From Acridotheres tristis (Eukaryota > Chordata > Aves > Passeriformes > Sturnidae): a stretch of 64,000 bases of DNA. This document shows, one piece after another, positions 12,801 through 27,800 of the stretch. The stretch lies in assembly GCA_037013685.1 (NCBI GenBank), contig CM072892.1, positions 19,845,501 to 19,909,500 on the forward strand, written 5' to 3'. A program made the position numbers and the translations under genes. The notes beneath the pieces are model-generated. The model was not told the origin of the DNA. It worked only from the letters and a program-made list of their open reading frames with translations, and ran no database searches. The first letter of the stretch is position 1. Every line of letters starts with the position of its first letter.

Positions 12801-15800
12801 GAGTAGCTGCTCAGCTGACTAGATAATTACAGGCTGATGGCCAGGCTGCCTGGAAACACATTTTGAAAAGGGCTCGCAAAAAGGGCTCTGGGATTTCCAG
12901 AGTGCCATGGGAGAAAAGGTCCTAGGAGAAAGAGATGCTGTCTTGCTCTGACATTAGGACTACTGTATTTTGGAGCAGGTTTCCCCAGAGGCAAATATTT
13001 GTCCCAGAGTGCTCAGAGTCTAAAAAAAATAGCAATTTAAAGACAGCTGGAATGTACTGGTGTTCCTAAAGGAAGTACATTTTAAAGAAAACTAAGGCTA
13101 ATGCTGGACCCTTGTTCTGGGGAAAGTGAAGACGTTATTGGAGGAGCAGAGGTCAGGGGATTGATGGCAAGAAAAAGGGCTGAGCAAACAGGCAAGGAAT
13201 TTGGAAGATAAAAAGAAATGTCAAAATCTGAGGTATAGAAATGAAAAGCACCCATAGTAAGCCTCACAGTGAAAACTGTCTTTATTTAGTATGTTCTTGT
13301 AAACCCTTCTACCAGGTTCAGGCAGAATAAATGCTAAGCAAAATGTTTGTTTCAAAATATTTCTGCATTTGAGATTTATGTATAGTTAACTGACAGCTGC
13401 TTAATCATGTGGATTTCTTCTTAAGAAGCAAAAACTCTTGAGTGAGGCCATAGAAATATTTAGTCACAGAAATTATGTATTGTGGTGTCCCCTTCTCTGT
13501 TTTCCTTCTGCTGGGAAAAGAAGAAATTTAATTTTTGTTGATGATTATTATCAGCCTAGTCAAACTGTTACTGCTAAAGTGAACAATGAGATTTTTAGGC
13601 TGACCCAAATATTCCTATCACAAATGCTACACAATCTGTAAATGATCACAGCCAGCAGGTGACAAAGCATTAGCATTTGTTACATAATGGGCCTCCAGCT
13701 CACAGTCTCATCTTCTATGAATGTTAGCTGCACTCTTCAATTCAATGAGGTATTCTTAGTCACCATAATTAGACTAAGGCAAGGTCTGTTACATCATCCA
13801 TCCTACTCAGCCACGCCCACTTTTTCCCAAGGGCTTTGTCTCCAGCAGCATATCTGAGTTTAACTACTTTGTGCTGTTCTCTCTGAAAGTAGGCAATATA
13901 TGCAACACAGGATCAGCAGCTGGAAACTACACCTGTCACTAGAAAAAAATCATGCTAAAAAATCACACTATGCTAAAATCAGAAAAATCTGAAGTCTTAT
14001 GTAATAAGAAAGGAAATGATGCTAAAATGGTTTTTTGTAATACAGTGTAGGGATCAAGGAACAGGTCCTCAAAACACCAAAGAGGAATTAATGCTTCAAG
14101 ATAAATCTGCATATTAAAAGCCAATCCATTGTTTTAAGAATACACATGTCAAGAAAAGTAAAATGCATGTTGAAGGAAATGTTTTTCATTTTGGGAAGCA
14201 ATGAGTTGATTTTCAGTATCCAACAAATGCTACAGAATTTGCATTTTAGGGCTAGTTCTGGCACTGGTCTTTCAACATAAACAGATTTCTGAGAAATTCC
14301 TACAGCAGAAAGGCCATGACTCTTCTGCTATTGGTATTAGAGACTGAATTCAAAATTTCTACAGAAGTGACCTTCCTCGTTTAGAAATCTGGCTGCAGTA
14401 CTTCCAGGAATCTGAAGAGCAGCAGCAGAAGTATCTGAAGAGAGATCTTAAACAGGTGTAGATGTTTACTTTGGCTTGTCTTGCTTTTTGAGATTGCTAG
14501 ATGGTCTTTTGGCTCAGCATAGAGGAAAATGAACTTGTGCTAGTTTTAATAATTAGTGTTGGGGAACCTAGAACAGTCACAGGTAGAAGTCAACTGTAGT
14601 AAGAATTTAATGTACATCTGTTGTAGAAAAAGTTGTCCATGGTTTTGGTTTTCCAAAGTGCAAGACTTTTTAGGAAAAAATTCTCTTCTTTCAAGATGGC
14701 CCAACTTACTTGGAATAAAATTAACTTGCCCTTATATAGAAGCATTTCCCAACACTAGTCCAGTCAGTTGACTTCTTAGATAAAAATTGGGTTTGGAAGG
14801 CACAAAACTAGTTGGCAGTATTTGAGTTACTATATCTTACATGTTTCTAAATTAGCCTGTTTTTTCATATTGCTGTGGCTGACTTAAAACAAAAAGAAAT
14901 TACTGGAAATCAAAGATTTTTTAAAATAAAATAATTCCACTGTTTCTAGGATATAAAACACACTTAAAAAAAATAAAAATCTTGGCTCCTGTTAGTGATC
15001 CATGTACAGAGCTCAGCTTTTCAGCTTGTCCTCTATGTCCAAATAAAGGGTTCTGTCTGTCAAAGCAATTTCAGCTGAAGTTTTAAGGATGGCTTTTCAG
15101 GTGCCTCATGCTGTGTTTAACAAAAGGACTGAGAGAGGAACTGACAGATTATAATCATACATTCATCATACTTTCTCTGCAGGCACAACACAGTGTGCAG
15201 TTACTGGAGGGAGGAGGGGTGGGCTTTGGCTGTGTGTCTGACAGCTGTCAACTTGTGCAATAAAGAGACAGATGTGACTTTCAGCTCTTCATCCTCAGGA
15301 ATGACTGCTCAGAAGCCATTCAGTTGGCTCACAGCTATATATAAAAATACCACTGCCTGCTTACCTGAGGCTGTCAGTGCAAATACACAAAATAAATCCA
15401 CACTTCTCAAGAGGCAAGGCAGAGAGCGCTGTTTGGATATTCTGTCTATGCACACAACAAGGTTTCCATAATGAGGAAGTGTCCCATCACATCACTTGGA
15501 TGGAGAGAGATAAATCTTCTTTAACATTAATTTGTCATTTCTCTCTAAAGTATCTGTCAACATAGTAAGGGTTGTTTATTTATTACATACTGAGAAGAGA
15601 ATCTCTGTGTCAGTAATTGTTCAGTAACTGTGAGATTTGGGGAGCATCAAGATCTTTGTTGGTTTAGCAGCTAAATATAGATGTATTAATTTAGAAAACA
15701 GTTATTAAGCTGATATTAAATTAGAACTAGTCTCTACCCATACACTTTTCATTAGTTCAGGAAGACTTTTTAATCATAACTTTATTTTTTATTAGTATTA

Positions 15801-18800
15801 TTTCCTCACTTGAGTCACCCATTGTTCCTAGCTTTCAAGTGATGTTGTAGGCAAAGAGTATGCAATACAAAAAGTACACAATACAAACTCATAGCAGTGT
15901 TCTAAACTCTGGGTGATGGTTAGGCAGGACTGAACTGTTTGGCATGCAAGTCTGGCAAATGAATAGAACAGGATTTTTGGTCTACACTGAGAAGAAATGT
16001 TATGTAGTATATTCAGATTGGGACTCTACATTCCGCATGTTCAGAAACAAAAGCCATCCTAATGCACATCAATAGGTCGATTTCAGGTTATTTTTATACT
16101 CCCCCTCCATGCAGAGCATTCCTGAGATGATGACTGCATTTGAGTGGGTGTCACAGATAGGGAATGCTTAACTAAATGTAATAAAACCACTGTAAGAAAT
16201 CTGTGTTGCTGTAAAAACTCCACTGTGTTGCACAACAAACATATTCAGGTCTTGTCAGCAGTGTCAGAAACATGAAATCTTGTTCTGAAAAGTCACAGCT
16301 TCTCTGGTACTTGAGCAACAGGAAAGCATATGGCTGCCTGCAGTACAGAATTAAGGCAGTCAGCTCAGTAGTGCTGGAGGGTAACAGTGCCAGGCACTAG
16401 CTAAGTTGCTTTGCGTTTGTTATAAAATAACTGTGTTGCTGTGGATGTTGGAGTATGTATGGACAGAGTCCCAGTACACTGATCTAGCATGTCTTTGGAA
16501 TAGTTGTGGTCTTTGGGTAGATTGCCCTGCATGTCTCTAATCAATACCTGTTTTCTGCAACCAGTGTCTGCATCAAAAGCACCCAGCTGGACTTCCCCCT
16601 CTTCCAACTCTTCTGAGAGGCAAGCCCGTGCCTCAGAGAGCAGCTGGACAACCAACTCAGAGGACACCAGCAGCCCAAGCATTGCTCCCTCCTACACAGA
16701 TCTGCAGTCACTTAATACCGAGGACTTGACCAGTGGTAGAACATCTGCAGCAGATTCAGCTGGTAAGAGGGAAGCCTTCAAGCTTCCATCTCAATCTTTT
16801 TGATGCTACTCAAACTCACTGTTCGAAATTGAGCTACAGAGAATGGATCCAAAGCAGAACAAACTCAAGGATTAGGCAGACCAACATTTTGTTCTACTCT
16901 AATTCCAAAAAAATCACACTTGGATTTTACACAGCACAGACATGCAGGCTCCTGAAGTTAGAGTCAAATGCAACTATGTACCTGTTGATAGACTTGGAGC
17001 ATTTCTGGTTTTCACATGCCACATCAGCTTAAGCTGATCTAGGAACTAGTATGTTGTGGGAGAGACTGGATGCCTTTTCTGAATTTCCATGCAGAAGTTT
17101 TCTCAACAGTGTATTCAGCTGAGGCAGGCCCAGTTCTGCTTGCTCCTCTCTGTTTCAGTGAGTGCCAAGACACAGATCCAGTTTGCTGGAGGCGTTGTTT
17201 GCGTAGTGCTTTGCACTGTTACTTAACAATAAATGTAGAGAGTGTAAGACATAAGATGGTTCAGTAGCAGATTTTAACCATTTAAGGATCTTAAATCTGA
17301 CCTTGTAGGGCTCTATTCAGACACAATCCTGATTGTGGAAAAATGTGCTATGTGGCATTGTTGCTTTTTGCTCCTCAGTTGCACTCTGGGTAATCTGAAG
17401 CAGGAGAAATAAAGCAGAGTGGTGCCAGTCATGTCATGGAGAATGAGAACTCCTGAATGACAAAGCTGACTTTCACAGTGCATAAAAAAGCTGACATGTC
17501 AGGACACAGAAAAAAATACACAGCTCCAGGAGGAAGCACCTGTGCTATGTTGGAAGCTGTTCAACCCAAGCTGAGGAAGGTCAGTAGCTACCCAGTTTGG
17601 TGATGAAAATTGATTCCCTGGTGTCATGACAGCTCAGACCTGGGAGATATTTAATGTGTTTTCTCTCAGGTGGTGAATGCAAAAATATGTAGGAAATAAG
17701 ATCTGTTTTGTGAGAATGGGCTAAGCCTTGCTGAGGTCATATGTTACTTCCATAAGAAGCATATGCTTACATCACCTGCAAAGAGTATTATTTGGTGGTT
17801 CAGTGAAGCTGGATTAGACTTCTAGGCAAGTTTATAAACTGCAGCTTGGTAGGTGCTGGCTCAGTACTTCAGATGAGCATTTGTGGAGAAGTAGTAGCCA
17901 CTTTGGATAAGTACAACTATTTCTTTATTCAAATAATGAAGTTACCACAAATCTGTGTGACCATTTTTATTTTGGAATACTCTGCTTCTCTGTACCTCTG
18001 AGAACCACTTTTTTGGTAGAAAGGTAGAATAGGCAAGCTGGAGTATGTGCTGGATATTGCTATTTTGTTGATTTGGTATAGGCAGCTCTCACTGAGGCTG
18101 TCTCCATATGAGCAAAGGGAATGAGGGTTGCCCATTCTGTATGTAACTTCACATCATATAGGCAAGTCAAAGGCAAAAGGGCTGCTGTATGTGCCTGTCA
18201 CACATGTGGGATTATATCCTATATATGGCCCAAATTAAAGCTGATACTTCAGTAAAAGCTTTGTGTGCAGCTTTCTTACTATGTCTTCCTCAGTCAGTCA
18301 CAAACTGACAAATTCATTAGCAAGATGAGTACAAAAACACACTCCAGTTGCCTAAAAATTTTTACAAGTAAAAAAGGAGGTAATAAATTTAAGGCTGTGC
18401 CATTAGTTAAAATATAAGATACATTAATCATAAGCATAAGATACATAAAACATAAGATACACTTCCAGTACCTTAGTGATACTGGAAGTTGTCCTGTCAC
18501 CATGTGTAGAGTTTGCAAAAGGGCAGCATGAACAAACTGCTGTTTGTCCTGTTCCTGGGATGCCTCACAGTCCACTTTCCGAGGTGGCTGCTGCCATCAG
18601 GAAAGTTTGTGGAAGTGGGGAAGCTGAAGACCTAATGGCCAGGGAATTGTTGTACAGTTCCAGCTGCTTTTCTGTTTTTCAGTCCACCGTCATCCCACCA
18701 TAGCACTGCGTAAGTGAACAAAAAATGTATGATCACTTTCTTCTCTCCATCCTCTCTGCTCCTCTCCAGAAATTCAGTTCTTTAAACCGACTTGATTCAA

Positions 18801-21800
18801 ACATTTCATTTGCATTTCTCCCCTTAAAGGACTGGCTGCCTCAGTCTGTAGTGAAGTTTGCCTTCATGGCACAATACATGCCATTTCATTGTCTTGGTGG
18901 AGCCTTCAAAGAGAGGAATCCTCATGCTCTGTATGATGATGAAGTCGCCTTGACTTTCTCACAACTGATAAAAATTTGAGTGTAAAACCTATGGGCTTAC
19001 CTTATATAATGCATGTGTTTATGCAAGATACGGCCTAGGAAGGTACCTGAGGAAGATGAGAGGGACTTGAATGAGGCAACCTGGAAGTTTACCCCTGCTA
19101 CAGGGGACTGCAGAAAACCTCCCGACTGACTGAGCTGAGATAAGCAGACTGATGTTCTGTAAAGGCTGCAATGTTCACAATGGTGAAGGTAAATGTTGCA
19201 TGGGCAGAGCTGAAAAAGATTTGCTTTTCTATCAAAGTGCAGTTAAAAGAAGCTGCACTTCATTGCCTATGTTTGTTTGAACTCTGGCACCAAGAAGCTT
19301 TTTATATTATCCTCATCTTTGTCGGCACAGGGGACTCTCTAGCCCACAGCAGCTCGCCAATAAATGTGTGTCAGGTGATAGCATTTAAGTCCATTTAAGT
19401 GGGCATGTTTGCTTATAACAGCAAGCACTTTGCAACAGCTGGGGTGTCACAGTGTGTGTGAAGCACACAGCACAGTGTGGTGCTGGTGAAGTGTCCCTTT
19501 CCTCAGAGTTCTTACGATGCCTTGCCATGTCGCTCAGCTTGGATCAATGAGCATGAAAAGAAATGGGAACTTTTGGCCTTTGTGCTGTGCTCTGCAAGAT
19601 AAGTAACACAGGACATCTCTGTTACTGATACAATACAAGTATTTGTTCCTTCTGTAGCAGATGCCTGTCTCAGCTTTCAAAAAAGGCCAAATATCTGCGA
19701 GACAGAGGAGCAAGGGAGGGGCCTTCTTGTAACTGTGGTTGTGGATCTGTTCTGAGGTTGTGCCCAAATACCTCACAGCTTGATTTAGATTTCTGCATTT
19801 CACCATTTTCTTTAAAATAATTTTATTTATATAAATTAAAATTATATTGTATACAAAATATAAATAATTTTATATGCTCAGTATGTATATAATAAAGAAG
19901 ATATATAGATTTACATAGCTCATAAACTATATTCTATTATAAACTTAATAGAATATATAATAGAATCTCTCTGTATTATGTAATAAAGCTGTGTGTGTAT
20001 GACTATGTGTAGGCATAAGTTTCCTCATAGCAATTTTAGGTGCATCATTGCTAATTGTGTTGTTTCTGTTGTGGTTTGTATCTTAGCAAAGCTGCACCTA
20101 TGCCTCCTTTGATGTTAACAGTTCAATTTGTTGACCAGTTGTTCTCTTTGGCACTTTCTTGTATCTGTGGGACTACTGGGATACTGAGGAAATTTCTCTG
20201 TTATTATTTTATGAGAACATCTGCATGTTTGGAAATAGAAGGTTGCATGTGTGACCCCTAACTTCTCAAAATCCAGACAGTTCATAAATAGCACAAGGAA
20301 TTAATTCTGAGAATGTTGTTGTTTTCAAAGTAAAACACATCGATTAATGGGGTTCTGGTGCTTCTGTTCCAAAACTCAGAAATGGCAATATGGCAATTCT
20401 GATAAGCTCAGCTTCAGCTATCTCTTGAAGGTAATAGAGGGCAAGTAATAACTTTTCAAACCTTTTCCTAATGCTTTTCTGCAGTAGCTCTGTTAGATTT
20501 CTTCTGTAACTATAGCCAGCTAGATACTGAATCCCAATACCATGGCTGCAAGAATGGTGTTCTGTGAGTTCCAACCAAGCAGCTTTGAAGAGATTGTATA
20601 GCCGTGCTATGTGGTTGCACTGACTGCCATGAAGAGGCTACAAGCTCTGAAATTATTCCATGTTAATTACCATGCCAAGGGGGAAAATAATATATGCTGA
20701 TGATTGCCACCTTCCATCCAGAACTGCATTTCAGTTATGCTATATAACTATTAACCAGCTTGTGCTGGTGTCCCAGTCCCAGACACATGAAAAACTTGTA
20801 CATGAGATCCTGCCAAAGCCAGCTGGAGAGACTGCAGAGAGGAACATCCAACCCTTGCTTCAGGGGGGAGGGGAACTCCAGAGTACCATGAGCAAATAGC
20901 ACCTAAAATATACTCTTAAACTACTCCAACCTAGGCTAAGGGCTAGATTCAGCACCAGAGACAGTTTTTTTTATTTTTCATGTCAATACCAACTAGCAAT
21001 TCAGGAGCTTTATATCCTAGTTGTCATCCCAGGTTTTTCTCATGCATTTTTAGTTTCTTGAAGAGTAATGAAGTAGTGGGACAGATCTGGGAAGTTAAGT
21101 CTTGATAATTCATAGCAGTAGAAGTTGTGATCCCAGGATAGACCTGTATACTGGGAATTAGCTCTTCTTCAAGGCTTCTTGGCTGCAGTATCCCAATGAC
21201 CTCTGCAGTAGTGTTCAATCCTCATTCCTGTTTTGCAGTGGGGAAGCCTGCAGCTTGGTTGTGTGAGCTGGACCTAGGTGAAATAGAAATAGCTTTTGCC
21301 ATGTAGACTGATAATCTTGCTCTTTGATGAAGGCTGCAGGTAAAAGCAGTGGACCAGAGTCACTGTCTCAGTCCCTCCTTTTGGCAGGAAGGAAGGCACA
21401 GGAAATCTGCCAGGAGGAAGGGGGAAGTGTTAGAATGAGGAAAGAACAGGTACAACAATAAACAAATGTTTGTTTCTATCTATTCAGTAGAGAGAATTAC
21501 AAAATAATCTTGGTGTGCAGTCGTCTGATTAATAGGCTTTAAAGCCAGAAAGGAGGACTGAACTATCATTAATATTGTCCAGTCTGTCCTCCTGCATGTC
21601 TCCATGAGGCCAAAGAACCTCACCTGGTCATTTCTGCACCAAACCCTTCAGTTTGAAATACCCAGCACAACTGCAGGCTGTGCAGAGTATGCATTGAGAA
21701 CAGCCCTGAGGAAAAGGATGTGGGGGTGTTGGTGGATGAAAAGCTCAACATGAGCTGGCAATATGGAAGAAATTCTTTACTGTGAAGGTGGTGAGGCACT

Positions 21801-24800
21801 GGAAGAGATTGCCCAGAGAAGCTGTGGATGCGCCATCCCTGGAAGTGTTCAGGGCCAGGCTGGATGGGAGCAAGCTGGTCCAGAGGAAGGTGTCCCTGCT
21901 CATGGCAGGGTGGTTGAAACAAGATGATTTATAAGGTTGCTTCTAACACAAGCCATTCCATAATACTACCATGTCCTGAGCAAATATTTGCATATCTTTC
22001 TGATTAACATCAGTTGTGGCAAAGTTAGTCCCTGATCAGCCATTTCCATCCCTTCAAAATTTCATTTTTGAAAAGGACTGTCCTAGTGATAACACTTAAA
22101 GCAAGCTGAGGTGTCACTGAGCTCAGCTGTGCCAGCTCTTGTGGGGCTAAATGTAGTCTGCTAACTTCAAGAAGTCCAATATCTGCCTCCACTATGCCGC
22201 AGAAAATAATAATGATTACTTATCTTCTGTTACCTTGCCTCACAAAGAAGAGCAGTTGATACTGCTGTAGGACTATCAGATTCTTGCTTTTTCTTCAGGA
22301 ATGATGAGAAATGTCAGGGTGTAGGAGGACAGGATTTAATATGGCTCTTATAGTAAAAAAGGAGTTAGAAGAAAGCTCAGAAGTGTCTGCTTATACTAAT
22401 GCCTGCTAGACTGAGTCTTATGGTGCTTACCCCCGTGAATTAATTAGGCCTTCCCTACTCCTCCACATTCTAGGAAAACCATAAGACAAGGAGGAGGCAA
22501 AGTGTAAGAGGAGAAAGTGACAGCATGAAAGAACTGAGTTTCATTTTCCTTATTGCTTTTATTATTGTTTGGAAATGTTATAATTTAAAACTTCATATAT
22601 ATATATATATATATATATATGCATATATATATAATTTATCGATATATTTTATATATATATAAAGATAGTAAGTTTGCTGTTTAATTGAGTGTTTTCTTAT
22701 CTGCTTGCTAGCACAGAATCAGTTCTGATCTCATGCATATCATTGGCTTCATGCTGCAAACAGCTAAATGAACATCTCTTAGTTCAGGTGCTGAGTTTTC
22801 TTCTCATGGCTATTCAGAAGTGCAAGTTACAGTACCTGTGGATTTGTAGCAGGGTTGTCTTTTATAAGAGCGAAGTGCTGAGTCTGCATGGTATTCTTGA
22901 TGAAGTTCACTCTTTTCACACCTATTCACCAATGTTTTTACATAGTCAGATCAGCTGAAAGGACAGCAGAGAGTAGTCCAGGGGGAGTCACAGGTCTGAC
23001 CTTCTGATCTGCCTTTATATAGGCAATATCCTGAGAAAACAGATGTGAGTAGATGCTTTGTAGTTTGTCTCAGGCCAGTGAGGCAGACTAGGTGGTACAG
23101 AGCCCTTTATTTCTGTTTGTAAGGCTGTGATTCCTCAGCCACAGTGTTTACGTTGGCCCCAGTTGGTCTCTAATGCAGAAAGCCACATGCTGATATGATA
23201 AGCCTGAGGAGTTCAGCAGGAGATTTTGCAGCTGGACAAGACATTTCAGTGTAAAGCTTAATTGGAGATGGAATGATTAAGTGGAGCAGCTATCTGTGAT
23301 TGCTGTATTCACAGAGGAACAGCTTGGTTTGTTTGGACCAATTCTGCAGGATGCCTTCCAAACTTAAAGCTGCTGGGAGGGAAGAATCAAGATATCTCCC
23401 CACATCCAGCTCTTTCAAAGTGGAAAACCTCAGTGGCAGTCTTCAGCGACATCATCTCGCCTGTTTCATTCCGTTCCTGGCAGCATGCTGCTGTCCTGCT
23501 GACAGGAGGCAGGAATGGCACTGTAGCCATAGAGTAGCTCTGGAGAAGCAGTTCCCAGCTCAGCCAGTGCCCTACAGCACTGGCTGCACCCCAAGGAACA
23601 CAGTTCTGCAGCTCCTGAACCACAGCAGGATTCACCACAGGGAGAGGTCACCCACCTGAAAACTGGCATTTTCCACCCTTGATTGTATGTGGCAGAGAAG
23701 TAAGCAAGACTTCAGCAGTAGTACCAATTAAAAAGAGTTGTAAATCATTGCATGTGCTCTTGATTAGAGATCGAAGTTCTGTGTGGAATTTCCTGTCTGA
23801 TTATAAAGGGGCAGAATGGAGCTGGCAGAGTAAAACAGCCAGTGAAAAAGCTGGCAGCAGCAGAGAGCAAGTAAGAATGAGAAATTTCACAATACCCAAA
23901 TGCATGGATCTGCTTGTTTCTCTCTTGCTGTGTTATCATCCAAAACCTAAGAAAGGGGAATCACTGGACTGCGCATCACAGGAATTGGAAAAGTGATGAT
24001 GAATGCCTATGGGGGATCAGTTATAGAGTCATCTCCTCAAAGAGCAGTGTGGGATAAAATGGAAAGCAGATTTGTCAAAAACAGGAATAGTGAACGGAAT
24101 AATTTAAGCAAAACCTTAAAACTATGTTGACAGCTTATTTTCTTGTGCCCTTAGATACTTGTAATAAATGTCCATTTTTATCAGGACTTCTGGTTCCTTT
24201 TTTCTTTTAGTCAGCCCCGGTGTTAGGGCAAAAATATAACTTTTTGTTCTTTCAAGGCAGAAATGAGCAGAGTTGGATGACGGTACTCTAGGGAAACTAC
24301 TGGTTTATGTCTTTACTTAAATATCTGTTTTTTACCTCATCTAGCCTTGATCAAACCATATAATAATGGAGCACAGATATGACATGAATTTTAATACTCA
24401 TATTCATCTGTTATTAGAAGCAATTTGGTCCTCATGTTTGACAGATGAGACCAAGATCCTCTGCTTATATAAACTGGTATTTGCATTATGACTGTGCGTA
24501 TTACATGAGAGGAAGAGGAGACTTCATGCTATTTCTTCATTCTGATCTTGGTTAGCAAGAACGAGAATTGTGATTCTGGGTTTTGTCACGTGGATTCCCG
24601 TCCAATTTACTTGTCAGTACCCTGGTGGTACTGCAGTATATTTCACGGATACTGATTTGAACTAATCACTTAGGACTCAATTTTTTAAAACTTAAGAGTG
24701 CTCAGTAATTTTTTGTGAAGTCCAGATCTGAGTTTTGCAGCTAAAACTGTTTCCAAGATTCTCATGTCCCAGCTATTCTTGTTAGTTGAACAAAATTTTC

Positions 24801-27800
24801 AGACACCTTCAGCTCAGTGTGCTCCTCTCCAAATCCAGCCATTTAATTTAGTGTCTAAAAGGAGATTAGAGATTCTGCCAACATATGTCCTGTAACTCTC
24901 TGTTCTCAAGCCCATTACTAGGCTTTGTAGAAATTATTCCATTTAAGCGGAGACTTTAGTCAACAGTTTATTGAAGCTGCTGTATTTTCACTTGTAGACA
25001 TTTCAGAGAGCTTTAAACATGATTCACTTAAGATCATAGGAATGGAATCTTTTTCCCAGAACCCTGATGTAAATGTATTCATGACCATTTCCTATCCATG
25101 TGTTCCTGTGCCAATATTGTCTTTCAAATAGCTTTTTGCCCTCTCCAGTGTAAGCACTTTAATATATTTATACAGGGTAATTATCTCTCTCTCTGTGTTC
25201 ATTTGCTAAACTGAATGACACAAACTCTTTAGTATTCTCATTCTCCATTCTTCTCCTCATCCTATAAAGCTTTTCTCAGCTCACGTTGTTGTTTGAATTA
25301 ATGTTCCGGGTATGTGGTGACCAAAACTGCAAGACTGAGGTATCACCACAGCGTGATATCAAGATATTAGTTTTCAGGAATTGTCTCTTTGATACATCCC
25401 AATTTCCTTTTGTGCCAGTGCATCAGGCAAGTACCCTTGCAGTACATTCAAACTGATTGTCTATGTGTGCTTGCTGTGTCCCGCCTCTGTTGCACATACG
25501 TTTGTATGCTTGGTGGTAGGTATGAGTCATCAGGAGGGACTGGGGTGGAAAGGGAGCACATGCCACATGGAGTGTACAGAGAGACTCATGGTGCCCCGGG
25601 CAGGGCAGACAACTGGAGGGTGTTAGTGCATTTGTCACGGCAGCCACAGTGCCAGCTTCATGGCTGCCTGTGCCTCAGGGCTGCACAACGCTGCCTCCAG
25701 CACGGGCAGCTGGCTCCACGAGTGGGACACGAGGGTGGCCCAGGGTGATTCACTGCACCTCCTCTGCAGCAAGCCTTACCAGCCAGCCAGAATTAGGATC
25801 TGGGTGGGAAAGTTTACATAAAAGAAGTAAGGGGGGCTTTCCTGGAGGCTTTGCTTTCATGAACCCACCACTCCTCCTCCTCGAGACTGATTTGTTTGTT
25901 CAGGCTTGGTTGCCTCCAGCAACACATTATTAGTGCGAACTGTGGTGTATCCTGGGAGACCTGCAGGATTCCCTACAAATCTTTTGAGCTTTTCGTCTCC
26001 AAGGAGGAAGAGACACAAAGGCATTTCACTCTTGACGCAGTTGCATGTGCATTGTTCCCCTTCTTTGAGTTAGTGTGTCTCTTCAGCAAATGCTGTCGTT
26101 GGACTGCACAGTCTTCATCTCGCATCTTCGTCTCAGTGAGTAGATTATGCTTTTCTTGGTAGAGCCACCAAACTGCATTGCTTTAAAGGCCGGATTTGAA
26201 AACATGCTTAGCTGAAGAGGTTTCAGCAGAGCTGTGTACTTATTGTTGCACACACAGATCTGTCCTTGCTGATGGTAGGTCTCAGGGTAAATCTGGCCTG
26301 AAGATAAATACAGATTGTATTATGTGTGAGCAGTTTTCCTTGATTTAGCATGGCTGCAAAGGCGGTGAAGACACAGTGACATGGATTAACAACCATATGC
26401 TAAGACCATACCTCTCTGCTAAAATCAATGCCACTGCAAATTCTTTAGATATAACCAGCGTTATGAGAGCTTCCCCACAATATAATCAAACTCTGCAGGT
26501 ATGCTTTTGATCTCTGCTTGGTTTGATATTCCCAGACTCTGCTTCAGCTCCTTTGGCTGTTCTTTGTCCCAGGCTTGCAGGACCAGCCTGTGTGTCACAG
26601 CACAGTTCAAACATCATGAGGAGCGGTTGATTTCCTAATTAGTCACGTATGTGTCCAGAGATGGACAGCATCAGATGAACTGATCTCCCGTAAAGGTCAA
26701 GGCAGCTTTGCTAAGAGAGGTCAGTGCTCTCAGAGGTAGGTAGGGTAACAACAGATGGCATCTCAATAACAGAGGAGTGAGAGGCAATGGGCCTGAGGGT
26801 TTTTGTAACAGTGATGCTGTTGGTAATGGGAGGCTATTGAGAGGGCAAGGGAGTTAGGGAAATGCAGAGAAAGTGTTTCAAGGGTGATCTACTTTCAGTA
26901 GGTGATTCAGCTGCCAAGAGACTCATGTTAAAAAGTGGTCACTGAGGCTTCCGCCCTGTCCTCTGTCCCCCTGCCAAGCTAATCCAGGTCTGCCAGGGAG
27001 TGGGGGACTGCTGGAGCAAAAGGGTGAGCTCTGCTCTGCCGAGATTGACAGTCCAGCTGCATCCACAGAACAAAACCAGTTTGTCTCGCGTGTCTGAACA
27101 ACCCAAACCTGAACTAATGGAACAAACAGGTGTGAAAGGGGAAGAGTTTTGCTAGAGCCAGTAGCTCCTTGTCTGCTGGATAAAAGGAAAAGCTTATCAG
27201 TAGAAATCAACCCATCCGTTGGCAGGGAGAACAGTCACTGTTCAGTGAGCAAAGGCACTTGAGAATAACCTGATAATTCCTGGATCATTCTCAAGTTAAA
27301 CAGCATGGGACCAGGACCCAGGAGGCTTCTCCTGCTAGACCTGGAAATCCAGCTCATGTGCCTCGATATCTTTCTCCAGGGAAGAAGTAAGGAGGAAGAA
27401 GTAAGGAGGATGGATGACTAGGCTGTACTTTTTCTTCATAGGAATTATTTCTTAGTGAATAGCTTTAATCCTCATACTGTAGCCCATCTCCTGCTTTACA
27501 GAAAGGTTTCAAGGTGGCTCTTAAGCCTCCCAGCTGCCATTGCTCTAAGAAATGCTCTTTAACCCACATGGTCCCTTTTCCTTTTCTTTGCCATGGGATT
27601 TTCTCTCTTCCTGCCCATTTTTTCTCTTCTGGGTTCTGGTCTGCTTCTATTTCTTTCCAATTTAAAATAACTTAAATGCTTAACAGCTTGTTTCTAGTAG
27701 GTGACCTGCTGCATCCTGCATTCCCTTCCAGCAGGGAAGGGAAAAGGAGTAAAGGGACTGTCATTTCCCCTTTACTTGGCAGAAGGCCCTTCAGCATGCA

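Noticed and set aside
23300..23659. 119-codon ORF in intron 3
   Set aside because: Random-looking composition with overlapping open frames on the other strand and no recognised similarity.
25389..25748. 119-codon ORF overlapping the LINE relic
   Set aside because: It begins inside a decayed antisense LINE and has no family resemblance.
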